The notes below the pieces were generated by a model. That model did not search any database and was not told the origin of the DNA. It worked only from the letters and a program-made list of their open reading frames with translations. 64,000 nucleotides of DNA. Origin: Liolophura sinensis (taxonomy: Eukaryota; Mollusca; Polyplacophora; Chitonida; Chitonidae). Shown piece after piece: positions 1-31,952 of this stretch. Where the stretch lies: the NCBI RefSeq assembly GCF_032854445.1, contig NC_088295.1, positions 5,644,501 to 5,708,500 on the forward strand. Reading direction: 5' to 3'. Position 1 is the stretch's first letter, and each line of letters opens with the position of its first letter. The position numbers were made by a program, and so were the translations under genes.

Positions 1-329
1 GGAAGAAGATTTTTAAAGGTTTTGAACAAAATCCAGTATGGCTGCCAATTCACGTGAACATATTGGCCCAAAAGATTCAATGCACAACTTCAAGGTATGC
101 AGATAAACATACTAAAATTTCATAGACTTGGGCCAAACTGTTTTCACTAGAAAGGCGTCACAGTTTTCCCCAGATTCATTAGAATAAAAACAAATAATCC
201 TAACAGATACAAAAGGGATTCAAGCCTGAATGGCTTGAACCCTTAATAACCAATTACATTGAAGTAGTTATTTATATGGCTGGCAGTAAATAATGTTGAT
301 TTTAAATCATGAAACATTCAGCGTATAGT
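1..329. other. no gene seen
   Basis: AT-rich sequence. No exon, SINE or array recognised; probably a PRKAR1A intron or upstream flank. Confidence 0.5.
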
Positions 330-1720
330 CATATGTAGTTGATGACTGGTTGTTTTTTGCTGGTACATGAATGTAGATGTAGTTGATGACTTGTTGTTTT
401 AGGTGGTACATGAATGTAGATGTAGTTGATGACTGGTTGTTTTCAGGTGGTACATGAATGTAGATGTAGTTGATGACTTGTTGTTTTTAGGTGGTACATG
501 AATGTAGATGTAGTTGATGACTGATTGTTTTCAGGTGGTACATGAATGTAGATGTAGTTGATGACTGGTTGTTTTCAGGTGGTACATGAATGTAGATGTA
601 GTTGATGACTTGTTGTTTTTAGGTGGTACATGAATGTAGATGTAGTTGATGACTGGTTGTTTTCAGGTGGTACATGAATGTAGATGTAGTTGATGACTGG
701 TTGTTTTCAGGTGGTACATGAATGTAGATGTGGTTGATGACTGGTTGTTTTCAGGTGGTACGTGAATGTAGATGTAGTTGATGACTGGTTGTTTTCAGGT
801 GGTACATGAATGTAGATGTAGTTGATGACTGGTTGTTTTCAGGTGGTACATGAATGTAGATGTAGTTGATGACTGGTTGTTTTCAGGTGGTACATGAATG
901 TAGATGTAGTTGATGACTGGTTGTTTTCAGGTGGTACATGAATGTTGATGTAATTGATGACTGGTTGTTTTCAGGTGGTACATGAATGTAGATGTAGTTG
1001 ATGACTGGTTGTTTTCAGGTGGTACATGAATGTAGATGTGGTTGATGACTGGTTGTTTTCAGGTGGTACATGAATGTAGATGTAGTTGATGACTGGTTGT
1101 TTTCAGGTGGTACATGAATGTAGATGTAGTTGATGACTGGTTGTTTTCAGGTGGTACATGAATGTAGATGTAGTTGATGACTGGTTGTTTTCAGGTGGTA
1201 CATGAATGTAGATGTAGTTGATGACTGGTTGTTTTCAGGTGGTACATGAATGTAGATGTAGTTGATGACTGGTTGTTTTCAGGTGGTACATGAATGTTGA
1301 TGTAATTGATGACTGGTTGTTTTCAGGTGGTACATGAATGTAGATGTGGTTGATGACTGGTTGTTTTCAGGTGGTACATGAATGTAGATGTAGTTGATGA
1401 CTGGTTGTTTTCAGGTGGTACATGAATGTAGATGTAGTTGATGACTGGTTGTTTTCAGGTGGTACATGAATGTAGATGTAGTTGATGACTGGTTGTTTTC
1501 AGGTGGTACATGAATGTAGATGTAGTTGATGACTGGTTGTTTTCAGGTGGTACGTGAATGTAGATGTGGTTGATGACTGGTTGTTTTCAGGTGGTACATG
1601 AATGTAGATGTAGTTGATGACTGGTTGTTTTTAGGTGGTACATGAATGTTGATGTAATTGATGACTGGTTGTTTTCAGGTGGTACATGAATGTAGATGTA
1701 GTTGATGACTGGTTGTTCTT
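330..1720. repeat. 44-bp tandem array, about 31 units
   Basis: Each unit reads gatgtagttgatgactggtt followed by gttttcaggtggtacatgaa and tgta. Units are highly similar. Most contain ttgttttcag|gtgg, which looks like a 3' splice site. No exon was found at either end. Confidence 0.95.
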
Positions 1721-1734
1721 GTTTTTACATGCAG

Positions 1735-4085
1735 GTGATGACGTGGTGATGCAATCATTCTGTTGAGTATAGTCATGGGGGGATTTGCCATCTTCTGATG
1801 GCTCTTGTTATGGTATTTCATAAACATGGATAAAAACCATCAAAATGTAGTAACTGTGGTAGATGGTTCAAGTTACATTGACCATCTTATGGGATTGTGT
1901 GAGATTACCTACTCTGGTATCGCGTAAACATGGATAAACCAGTTTGTTTGCCAGGAATGGCAGATTTATCCAATGGGCTTAGTTATAGCCTATCAATAAT
2001 TCAGATATCAGCATGATTTGCACCTTGACTTATGACCTTGCTTCACCAAAAGCAGTGGTGATCCAAAATGGATAGAGACAGGATGAAAAAAACAGAGGCA
2101 AGTGTGTTTGATGTTGGCGGATAATGGCCATTAGTTCTCCACATGGTGGTGTTTGTCAGGTGCAATCTGCTGTTGTGCGCTGACAAATGGAGGCTTTATG
2201 CTGCGGTCTTGTAAGCTTTGATATATGGATATGTTCCTCTCTGTTTTTTACCATCCACAGCTATGTCATATACATTCAACATTTTATTTTTGTCTTCCAT
2301 TTTACCATGGACATTTAATGGAGTGGCTGTTTTTATCCACCTATATTTTTCCTTTCCTAGTGCTGTAGAATCCTAATCATGACAAATCTGAATTGTTCAC
2401 TGTATTATCCAGTCCCTTCCATCACATGTGTCTGTTTTATTTTTCACAGAATGAACGCTTTGTGTGCCAACAAGGAAAGGTGTTAATCTGCTCAAATAGC
2501 AAAGCTCTAATAAGATATTTTTTCCTGTCCCTGATCCTCTTATGTGGGCAATGTTGTCCTAAGGTTCCAGATCATTTCCTCCTGAGTCAACACCTAACCT
2601 TAAACATCAGCCATAAATATCTCTTGTACAAATACTGTAGCAAGAGTGTGAAAGTTGAAGGCTTTAGTATTAGACGTAATGGTAAAGCAGGTTGTCTGTG
2701 TGAATCTGTCTGAGTGCTATTGAAGAATCTGCCCCTCTGTGGGTTTCTGTACTCAACACACAGATCACAGCAGCTCCCAGAGAACGAGCAGATTTATTGC
2801 TTCTGTCGTCATAGTAACCTTGTTTATGTTTTGAGAAAATTGCCGTTGTGATATGAGTGAGGTTTCAGAGTGAGGGAGCCAGATTGGGTGTATTGTGCCT
2901 GCAATCAGCGCTGTGATTGAGCTTGACTTGACAGGAATGACATCGGTCCTACTTCACATACCCTCTCCTCCATTGGCTTCAGCGCCTCGGAAATTACCAA
3001 TGTCTAGCATTTCATTTCAGATTTCCAGTAGACTGTTAAGATTTAAATTTGTGATGGTCGTTGTCACAAGCTGGCAAACTATGTGCACAAAGCAAATGTA
3101 TCCAGTATTCACTGTGTCATGCCTCCATTACAGAAATTATGCCTGACCTTTAACAAATGCGACTTACTATAAATAAATATAGCATTCTTGTATGTCTCTT
3201 GTAAACAACGTGGATGTGATGAAGATGTTATCTTGTCATTGAGCGAGAACCAGATCGGTACAAAGCATAGCATCATACACACCCAACCATGTAGTTTATA
3301 ATCATGTGCACTATACAGTAACACTGTTAAGCAGTCAGTGTTGGCCACTTAGTCTGCGATAATGTATTACAAATTACAGAAAAAAAAAAAGAAAAAGAAA
3401 AGAAAAGACAGCAATAGAAAAATTTAATGGTTGTTTATGTGTTTACTGAAGTTAAGTCTACATGTGGCGTGTGACAACAGCTTTTCTTCTGTGTCGATTT
3501 GAAATTCACACGATGATTGTCGTGTGTTAGTTGTTTATTTCTACACCAGAGCTACACATACAGGTACAATATCATTGATTTTGGTGGGAGTTTTGCTGAA
3601 TATAATTTTGTGCACTTGTCTGTGCTGAATGAAAATCTGATTGAAATACCCTGGTCATACCTAACTGATTGTCTCACTGCCTTATTCTTGGTATGAGATA
3701 TGGCTGACTATAACAGTTAGATGCATTATAAACATGTGGCTGTTTTATAACCGACAATTTCCAGTGTGTGTACATGTACATCGATTAAGTTTCTATGGCC
3801 TAGGTGTGGTCAGAGAATCCATCCTTCTTTAGTCAGCTGGCCAGAGTACAGGTGTCAGTCACTGTTAATCAGGAGTGTAATCAGGCTTGTAATAAGAGAG
3901 ACCATTAAAGTCTGTGTCCTAGAGCCTTGTGTCATTATTGTCAACACCTGCATGATAATGATATCATCTTATCAGGAGTAGTGTTGTGCTAGTCGCCCTG
4001 AGCAGTGTGACAATACATACTGTGTATACAAAAATCATGTTGGTTATAACAGACATAAAAAAAATGTTGGAAGACTTTTATATTA
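1735..4085. other. no gene seen
   Basis: Low-grade open frames at 2393 and 2895 match no family. A purine-rich run at about 3380-3410. Probably intron or upstream flank of PRKAR1A. Confidence 0.45.
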
Positions 4086-4089
4086 GACC

Positions 4090-5230
4090 AATGTGACGGT
4101 CACATCCACAGCAGACTTGTGTCACAGTGACATCCACAGCAGACCTGTGTGACGGTGACATCCACAGCAGACTTGTGTCACAGTGACATCCACAGCAGAC
4201 TTGTGTCACAGTGACATCCACAGCAGACCTGTGTGACGGTGACATCCACAGCAGACCTGTGTGACGGTGACATCAACAGCAGACTTGTGTCACAGTGACA
4301 TCCACAGCAGACCTGTGTGACGGTGACATCAACAGCAGACTTGTGTCACAGTGACATCCACAGCAGACCTGTGTGATGGTGACATCCACAGCAGACCTGT
4401 GTGATGGTGACATCCACAGCAGACTTGTGTCACAGTGACATCCATAGCAGACTTGTGTCACAGTGACATCCACAGCAGACCTGTGGGACGGTGACATCAA
4501 CAGCAGACTTGTGTCACAGTGACATCCACAGCAGACCTGTGTGACGGTGACATCAACAGCAGACTTGTGTCACAGTGACATCCACAGCAGACCTGTGTGA
4601 TGGTGACATCCACAGCAGACCTGTGTGATGGTGACATCCACAGCAGACTTGTGTCACAGTGACATCCATAGCAGACTTGTGTCACAGTGACATCCACAGC
4701 AGACCTGTGTGATGGTGACATCCATAGCAGACTTGTGTCAAGTGACATCCACAGCAGACTTGTGTCACAGTGACATCCACAGCAGACCTGTGTGACAGTG
4801 ACATCCACAGCAGACCTGTGTGAAGGTGACATCCACAGCAGACCTGTGTGATGGTGACATCCACAGCAGACTTGTGTCATAGTGACATCCACAGCAGACC
4901 TCTGTGACAGTGACATGCACAGCAGACCTGTGTGACTGTGACATTCACAACACGCCTATGTGAAGGTGACATCCAGATCAGACGTGTGTAACTTGACATC
5001 CAAAGCAGACATGAGTGACTTGACATCCACAGGAAACCTGTGTGATGGCGACATGCACAGCAGACCTGTGTGACTGTGACATCCAGAGAAGACCAGTGTG
5101 ACTATGACAGCGACCGCAGACCAGTGTGACTATGACAGCGACTGCAGACCAGTGTGACTATGACAGCTACCGCAGACCAGTGTGACTATGATAGCGACCG
5201 CAGACCAGTGTGACTGACATCCTCAGCAGA
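4090..5230. repeat. 28-bp tandem array with diverged right end
   Basis: The unit is gtgacatccacagcagactt plus gtgtcaca, about 30 copies to ~4970, then decayed related units to ~5230. It creates spurious reverse-strand open frames. Confidence 0.93.
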
Positions 5231-5574
5231 CCTATATGACTGGCATTCATGCCAGACCCGTGTGACTGCGACATCCATAGCACACATGTATGAGTGAAAT
5301 GCATGCCAGACCCGTGTGAAAAATGGGAAACTTGAATAGCATTTAAAGAGCTTCTGATGCACACTGTATGTGCTAACCTTTGCTGCATTCTAGCACGACA
5401 CCTGGGTGACTGACTTGTCATAATGGGCTGTGCTAATCAGTAATTAGCTGCAGGCTGTACCCACTACATACGTCAGGTACACAGCATGACGCACCCTGAC
5501 AAGTGCTGCTCACACCTGTACAGTTAACCCAGGATCACTGAAGTGAGCTGGAATTTCTCATCCTGGTGTAATCA

Positions 5575-5886
5575 GTGATGGCTGGAGAAAGAGGACTCCT
5601 GACAGATGGACCCAGCTCAGGGCTAACCATTATGTCTTCACACACTGCTCCATTCCTAAAGCTTCTCACATCTTCACCAGCAGACTGGCAGCGGCCTAAG
5701 GCCACACAAAAACAACCTCTTCTACTGGACGATCAGCCAAAAGACTCCTTCAGATTGCCTCTTTTTCCTCAAGCAAATTCACACATGGATAAAATGAATT
5801 GCGGATTCCATCAGCAGAACTTAAATGACCAATATTTCATCAAAAACTTTTCTTCAGGCTTAATTATGTACCCCTCTGTAACTTAG
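5575..5886 (+). CDS. unassigned 103-codon open frame
   Basis: An ATG-initiated frame of 103 codons in unique-looking sequence (starts MMAGERGLLTDG, ends LIMYPSVT). No domain is recognised, no splice partner is proposed, and it could be chance. Low support. Confidence 0.12.
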   Translation: MMAGERGLLTDGPSSGLTIMSSHTAPFLKLLTSSPADWQRPKATQKQPLLLDDQPKDSFRLPLFPQANSHMDKMNCGFHQQNLNDQYFIKNFSSGLIMYPSVT

Positions 5887-6002
5887 TTCAAGATGGATTC
5901 CTGCCAAAGAAACAGTGTGTAGATAAAGAGGTACGTGTAGGGAGAGGTTTGTTACGTAGTTGTGTGTTCATGTACATGCAAATATACCCTTAGGTTTCGA
6001 GG

Positions 6003-6272
6003 AGAGGCCTCCGTGGCTCAGTTGGTTAGCGCGCTAGCGCAGCATAATGACCCAGGAGTCTCTCACCAATGTGGTCGCTGTAAATTCAAGTCCGGCTCAT
6101 GCTGGCTTCCTCTCTGGTCATACGTGGGAAGATCTTGCAGCAACCTGCGTAGGGTTGCGGATTTCCTCCGGGCTCTGCCCATTTTCGACCCACCATAATG
6201 CTGGCCGCGGTCATATAAGTGAAATATTCTTGAGTACTGCGTAAAACACCAATCAAATATTAAATAAATAAA
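6003..6272 (+). mobile_element. tRNA-derived SINE, near full length (Meta-type, family A)
   Basis: The head ggcctccgtggctcagttgg contains a pol III box A, and ttcaagtcc is a box B. The body has ctgggttcc-type and gggctctgcccat segments. The tail is accataatgctggcc, then aagtgaaatattcttgagta, then cgtaaaacaccaatcaaa and an AAAT-rich end. It resembles molluscan MetaSINE-like elements (name from memory). Confidence 0.85.
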
Positions 6273-6279
6273 CGTTTCA

Positions 6280-7680
6280 ATGAGGAATTTTAGGACTTGC
6301 AGTAATGTTTTATGAAATTTTAGATATACCTTTAAGTAAAGGTAAATACCTTGTATGTGTGTATGTAGCTTAGGTCTGCATCAACAAATAAGGTTTGAAA
6401 AAGGATACAAGAAATCAATACTTCACTGACTAGACTTCCTGTTGTCCTGATTCCTGACAATCTTGATAATGAAGTCATTTAATGTTAATACGTTTCCAAT
6501 TATTATGTTATCTTTCCAAGAAATACTATTGGTTTAGTGTGTCTATTGCTGTAAATATGCAGTGTTGATGAAATAGCTAGGTATCAGAACTGCTTGAATG
6601 TTATTGTCTTCTCTCGCCGACAAACATCGTTCATTTAGAGTGTTAATTGTTGATATAAACATGCAGGTTTGATGAAATGGTTAGGTATCAGGATTGCCTG
6701 GATCTTACAGACAAACATCTTTAATTTGAATTGTTAATTGTTACATTTAGGAGGTGGAGTGGCCAGCTATCAGGAGTTCTTTTATCATTTTGTTATGTTG
6801 ATAGAAGATACCCTTGAATTAGTGTGTCAGTTGTTGCAAATACATGTATATGGTTTTGTTGAAACTGCAAGGTATCTTAAGAAACCTCATTTGGAGGGAT
6901 AATTGTGGTGTGAGAAATGTTTGAACTGCATTGGTATCTTACCTGGAAAGATAATTGATGTGGAGTGTTAATTGTAAATAAGAGGTGTTGATGAAATGGC
7001 GATGTACCTGTATGAGAGATGCTTGGATTATGTTGGGGTCTTATCTGGAAAGATAATTGATGTAGAGTGTTAATTGTTGTAAATGAAGCGTTCATGGAAT
7101 GATCAAGTTTGAGAAATGCTTGTTTTTCTCATATATTTATTATCTTGCCTAGAAAACAATATTGTTTTGGGGTGTTAATTGTTGCAAATAGGCAGTGGTA
7201 ATGAAATGGTCTGATGTCAGAACTGCTTAAATCATTAATATTGTTTAGAGAAACATCATTGATTAGAGGTGGAAATTGATGCGAAAGTATAGGCACAGGT
7301 ATTAAGATTGCCACCTAGCTTACGTCATTATTGTTGACATGTTTACCATGCCAGGTGTAAATGTCCCCAATTGAAAGAATTTCCAGCATGTTGACTGAAA
7401 TGTCTGGGACAAATTAATAGTCGGTAACAAAAGGCATTATTGTGGGGAGTGTTTTATGTTATCCTGACAGACACCACCCTTACTGATAGCTCGTCATTCA
7501 TATCTGGTGTATCTGTCTCTCTCTGGCAGGTTGCTGCTGCATGAACAGTCCTCATTGATACATTGCCCTGTCCTCAGTTATTCCACACTCCTCTATTCAT
7601 GAGTATTTTGCTCACATTTTTTGAGAGCTGTGTGTTCAGGAGACATTGCAGTTGTGTTTGGGGTGGTCATTAGAAGGGTT
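6280..7680. other. unique-looking AT-rich sequence with weak internal similarity
   Basis: Recurring gtgttaattgttg and gatgaaatgg phrases at loose spacing suggest an ancient decayed tandem repeat. No exon recognised. Confidence 0.4.
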
Positions 7681-7689
7681 GACTGAGAA

Positions 7690-8098
7690 CAGCTCGGGGA
7701 AGCTGGAGTGACCAGTATGTATCCCCGAGATCCTGCGGTAGTAACGACCAAGTCAGGGATTGGTATTGACACTCAGCGAAATGGGCCAATCACAAGCTTC
7801 TCTACTTCTGGCTTGATTAGTTAGTCAGCGAGTGAATAAAGTTTGTGTAAAGTGCATGTAATTTCATTTGGCCATTGAGAAAATTGTTCCTTTGGTCATC
7901 GGCTTAAAGGGACAGCGACTGTGTCAGTGTTGATAGTGTAGTAGTAAGAGAGAGAGAGCTTGGCCAGGGCTCTGCAGTTGTGTTGACACTAATCTGTGGA
8001 CAGGAGTGTGTCTCTTAGCCTCGTGTCCCCTCACATCCTATCTGGTCTTGCTGGAAGCCGGCTGACACAACCACGCCAGCAATACTCTACCCAGAACC
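7690..8098 (+). promoter_or_regulatory. possible internal promoter and 5' UTR for the short PKA RI form
   Basis: This stretch directly precedes the candidate first exon. It has no array or SINE, and a short AG-rich run at about 7950-7960. No TATA box was recognised. The assignment rests only on position before a strong-context ATG. Confidence 0.25.
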
Positions 8099-28022
<19,924 letters not shown>

Positions 28023-29190
28023 GCTGCGGATGCGTACCTCTCCCCCACATGATACTCTACGTGACACTGCTGTCGACTCTCCTGTACCCAGCCCCCAGAC
28101 TCTTGGGGCTTGAGGGGAGTGGCATGGCCGTCACAGGCAGATCAAGACATTTTATCACTTTTCTCTATGTATTTCTGAAGTAACATACCACATGGGCCGT
28201 AACTCCTGTAACGTGACTAAAACCATATCATGACTAGAGAGCATTGCTCGACTTAGTTTGACTACCCTGCAACACCGAGGACCCGCAGCCCTGCTGTAGT
28301 CAGCTGTTTTTAGGCTTGCATGTGTAGTCCTGTGTTTTAGTTTTAGTGTTTGGTTGGGCAGGGAAGTAGTGTGAATAGTACCAGCATTTTGCCTATGTTT
28401 TAAGCTGGAGCTAGGAACCTGCCAGGCTTTTCGAGAGAAGTTAGCGTGAGCAGAGAGTGCTCATGTGTAGTACAGCTAGTCAGCAAGCCAGCAATCAGTT
28501 CTGTAGTTTGTGCATGAGGTGGTGTCAAGAGGTATGTCAGTGTGTGAACGTGTTCATGTGATACTCAGTTGCTCAAATATTACGTGGGAATAAATGAGAT
28601 TTACCCCCCCCCCCCCTCCCTGCAGTCATCTCCTGATTCCTCCCTGTGTTTCTCCCCATCCCTCGTTGTCTTACCTTGTACTAGCAGAGCCACGGGGTTT
28701 TTTCTGGGTGATTAATGTTGTAAATGTTGCCTTTAGATAGATTAGTGTGGAGGGTTTGGATTACTTTGTATACAGTCTTTGCCATAATACTGTACTTTGG
28801 TTTTGAGATGGTCACTCAGCAACTGGTGTCACTGGGATATGGGAATGACTCTCCCATGCCTGACAAACCTCTAACTGCTGTAAAACGTATTTGCAAATAA
28901 TATATGGAAATGGTAATGGGCATTACCTTGTAACCTGATCAGTCAGGTATAAGACGACTACAGCAATGTTTTCAGCACATGCAGTCTATAGACCACAACA
29001 ACGGCTAGTGACTGGAGGGAACCTTGTATATCAGACTTGATGCTTTGTTCCATAGGTTACCTCAGGTTGAAGAAAAGCCCTGATCCAGCTACTGTCAATT
29101 CAGGTCAGAGTGTGTTTATCAAAACTGGGCTCTGTTGTTAAAAGATGTACTGCTTTGTTTTGTATAAGGTACTTCTGTAATAAACAAAAA
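28023..29190 (+). other. PRKAR1A: PKA RI 3' untranslated region
   Basis: Follows the TGA stop. AATAAA polyadenylation signals are at 28589-28594 and 29179-29184, so a short and a long 3' UTR are possible. A run of C lies just after the first signal, at about 28605-28616. The 3' limit is inferred from the second signal. Confidence 0.55.
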
Positions 29191-29199
29191 CCAAAGCGA

Positions 29200-30785
29200 G
29201 ATTGTTAGAGAGTAATTTTCAACAAAACCTATGTTACTGACATCAGCATATAAATAAATGTACAGTTGGACGAAAATGAGTATAAGTACATAATTGTAAT
29301 GAAAAGTCTGTCAGGTTTAGTAGAGGTAATTTATTCCTGTAGCTGATGTGTGTACAGATACACGATGAGAGAGGAGGAACATGGTGAAACTAGGACGATG
29401 ACCAGGTTTGTAGCGGTCAGTAGGCCTTGTAGCAAGGGTCTGTGGTCAGGTACCCGTGAGGATGAGGTGATCTGCAGAGCAATCATGAAAGCCTCTAACA
29501 ATTATGTGCATTATTAAATTATAACCTGTTTTTAATTGTACAAATTCTCCTTTGTCCTCTGTGACAGTGTATAGAGTTATATCCCCTTCATGGTTATAAC
29601 CTGGTCGTGCCAGTCTATCCCAGATTATTCACTGTGGTACTGGACTTATGGTAACCTTAACTGTTTGGAGTAAACTGTCTGATTCCAACCAATATGCTGA
29701 TGTTTGTTCTTTTCTTACATGTCATGTGCATACATATATACATTCATGTACTCTAGTAGTAGTCCTTCCCTCAACGTGCACAGATAACAGGTGGCTGACT
29801 GCCTTATGTTGCAGTTATAACTCAATGTGGCAGTCAGTGATAAAGTTCATCATGCTGATAAAATGGCTGAGAGCTGAGATGCCACACTCTGACTTACTAC
29901 ACTCATGGAAATTAGCTTACAATGAGCTACATGACCATCGGTGAAAAGAAAACTTTTATTTGGGATAATTGGCTGTATTTTGAATTGACCAATTTGTATT
30001 CAGAAGTGCACTGAATCTCACTGACGAAGTGGAGTCTCTCTTCTGGAGACCCAGGGGCAGCTCAAAAGGTTGTTTTGATGAAACCTCTAAGTCTTCAGGC
30101 ACCTCTGTCCCCAGATGACAGGAAACACATTCTAACCTAATTCTCCCTAATGAAGTGAACATTTCCCCGGCAGGCAAATGTAAGGATATCATCAACTATT
30201 TTTATATCAGAAAAGGTGGGAGTGGACCTTCACACATAATCTGCACACGAGTGACCAACCTTTCTAAACCTATGTGTTTATGCAACGGCAAATGGAGATT
30301 CCTGTAGTGCCCTTATTAGACTTTTAGAAATGAACACACTTCCTGGTTTGGTTCACATCAGAACAAGAGCTAGGAAGTTATGCAGTGCATTTTCCTGTTA
30401 GTCATGTGATATAATCATTGAGACATTCCACAATGTAAGATTCAGTTGTTGCCTAAAGTAATAAAAGATAAGTATTTTCTGGTTTCGGAGATATGGTGCT
30501 GTTTGACAAACCAGATCAGCTGCCCCAAGGAGAACACTGTGGCCTACTGGTTACAGCTGCTTGCCTGTTACTTGCTGAGACACATGAGGTGTGGGATAAA
30601 AAAACTGGCCCAAGCATGAATTGCCCTACATGTAGTTTGTCATGCATGTCAGCAGATTGTTTTCCACCACCATGGCCAGGTAGGGCTACTTGCCACCACC
30701 ACACCAGGCTCCTCAGTTTTTGCTTAATGTTTTCCTCAATTTACAAGAATTAAAACCTAACTGCCCTGAGAAAGGGGTCTGTCTT
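29200..30785. other. intergenic sequence between convergent PRKAR1A and LSM11
   Basis: No array, SINE or recognised exon. A 79-codon reverse frame at 29956-30195 matches nothing I recognise. A similar gap follows the SINE at 31014-31952. Confidence 0.45.
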
Positions 30786-30789
30786 TAAA

Positions 30790-31013
30790 ACATTTATTTC
30801 ATTGAAGTATTACACTGTACTCCAGAATATTTCATGTATACGATGCCAGCCAGTGTTATGGCAAAGCATTGGGAAAACCCACAATCATCCTCAGGCTGAC
30901 AGCTGACCTTCCAATGTACGACGGGAGAAGAAGTCAACATGAGTAGGAACTCATAGAGATTGTGTCAGTGAAAGGGTCCTGGGCCATTCCATGGCACTTG
31001 CAGCCACGAAGCC
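30790..31013 (-). mobile_element. SINE family A, reverse, old copy
   Basis: Diverged reverse copy between PRKAR1A and LSM11: tactccagaatatttcatgt, then acaatcatcctcaggctgac, ending near ccacgaagcc. Confidence 0.65.
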
Positions 31014-31952
31014 ATGGAGACAACCCCTCCCCATCCCCATCTTTAAGGAGCAAACTTTTTGTTTACAAATCCATAATGACAACATGTGGGTACATAAATA
31101 CTTTATTTTATTCCCTGTCTAGTAAGATTATTCCCTGTGGTGCGGGCCAGCTGCTGGATTGGCAGTTTGTGGCACTGGGGTTGGCTACACAACTAGGGGC
31201 TGATCACTCTCACTGTCATCTCTACCGTCAATTCATATTTTATGGACTAAACTTCATGGACAAAATTAATCGGGTAATGTATCCGTAAATTACCTTAAGG
31301 AAATCAATTGGAATTTTTTCTGATCTCAACTTCATCCTTTGACAAGATGTACTACATGTATGGTTGAATCCAAGCAGTTCATAATGACTAGTCCTTAAAG
31401 GCAAAAAACCCCATTAAAATGAAGTATGTATCGGATGAAAGGCCATTAAACACTGCCCAGGAAAATAGTTGGATTTATTTTTTGTTAGTTTGTTTAACCT
31501 GGTAAAATGCACTTGAATATTTTATTCTATGGTGGCCTTTTCTGAAAATGTTACCAGTGATGTCGCATACATTTTTTGTAACTGAACACATTTTCAAAAT
31601 ACATACATATATAGATTCATGGTTGCATTCACTGATTTGACCTTGAAACAAATTATTTCAGGGAAAAAGTATAGATGTGATGTAAGTAATACAGTCTGAG
31701 TCACAACAGACCACCCTAGAATCTGATCTGTTCGCACAATATTACTCGGTTAGAAAACCTCAAAAAAGAAGAAATTCAGCTATTTTCCTGGATATTTTTT
31801 TAATGGTCTTTCATCTGATATATTCTTCATTTTAGAGAAGTCTTTGGCTTTGCATCTTTCTGTGCCAGACTGATATGGTAAAAATCTCAACTAAGTACAG
31901 ATGAGGGCTATTATAACATAAAGCGAAGTCAAGGGTGTTGATGGTTATTACT

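Noticed and set aside
330-1720. CRISPR-like array
   Set aside because: Units are contiguous with no unique spacers, and the host is a eukaryote. Ordinary minisatellite.
2895-2945. PAISAVIEL, recalling the RI pseudosubstrate (RRRRGAISAEVY)
   Set aside because: No preceding arginine run, no D/D or linker sequence, and no splice fit to exon 8850. Judged coincidence.
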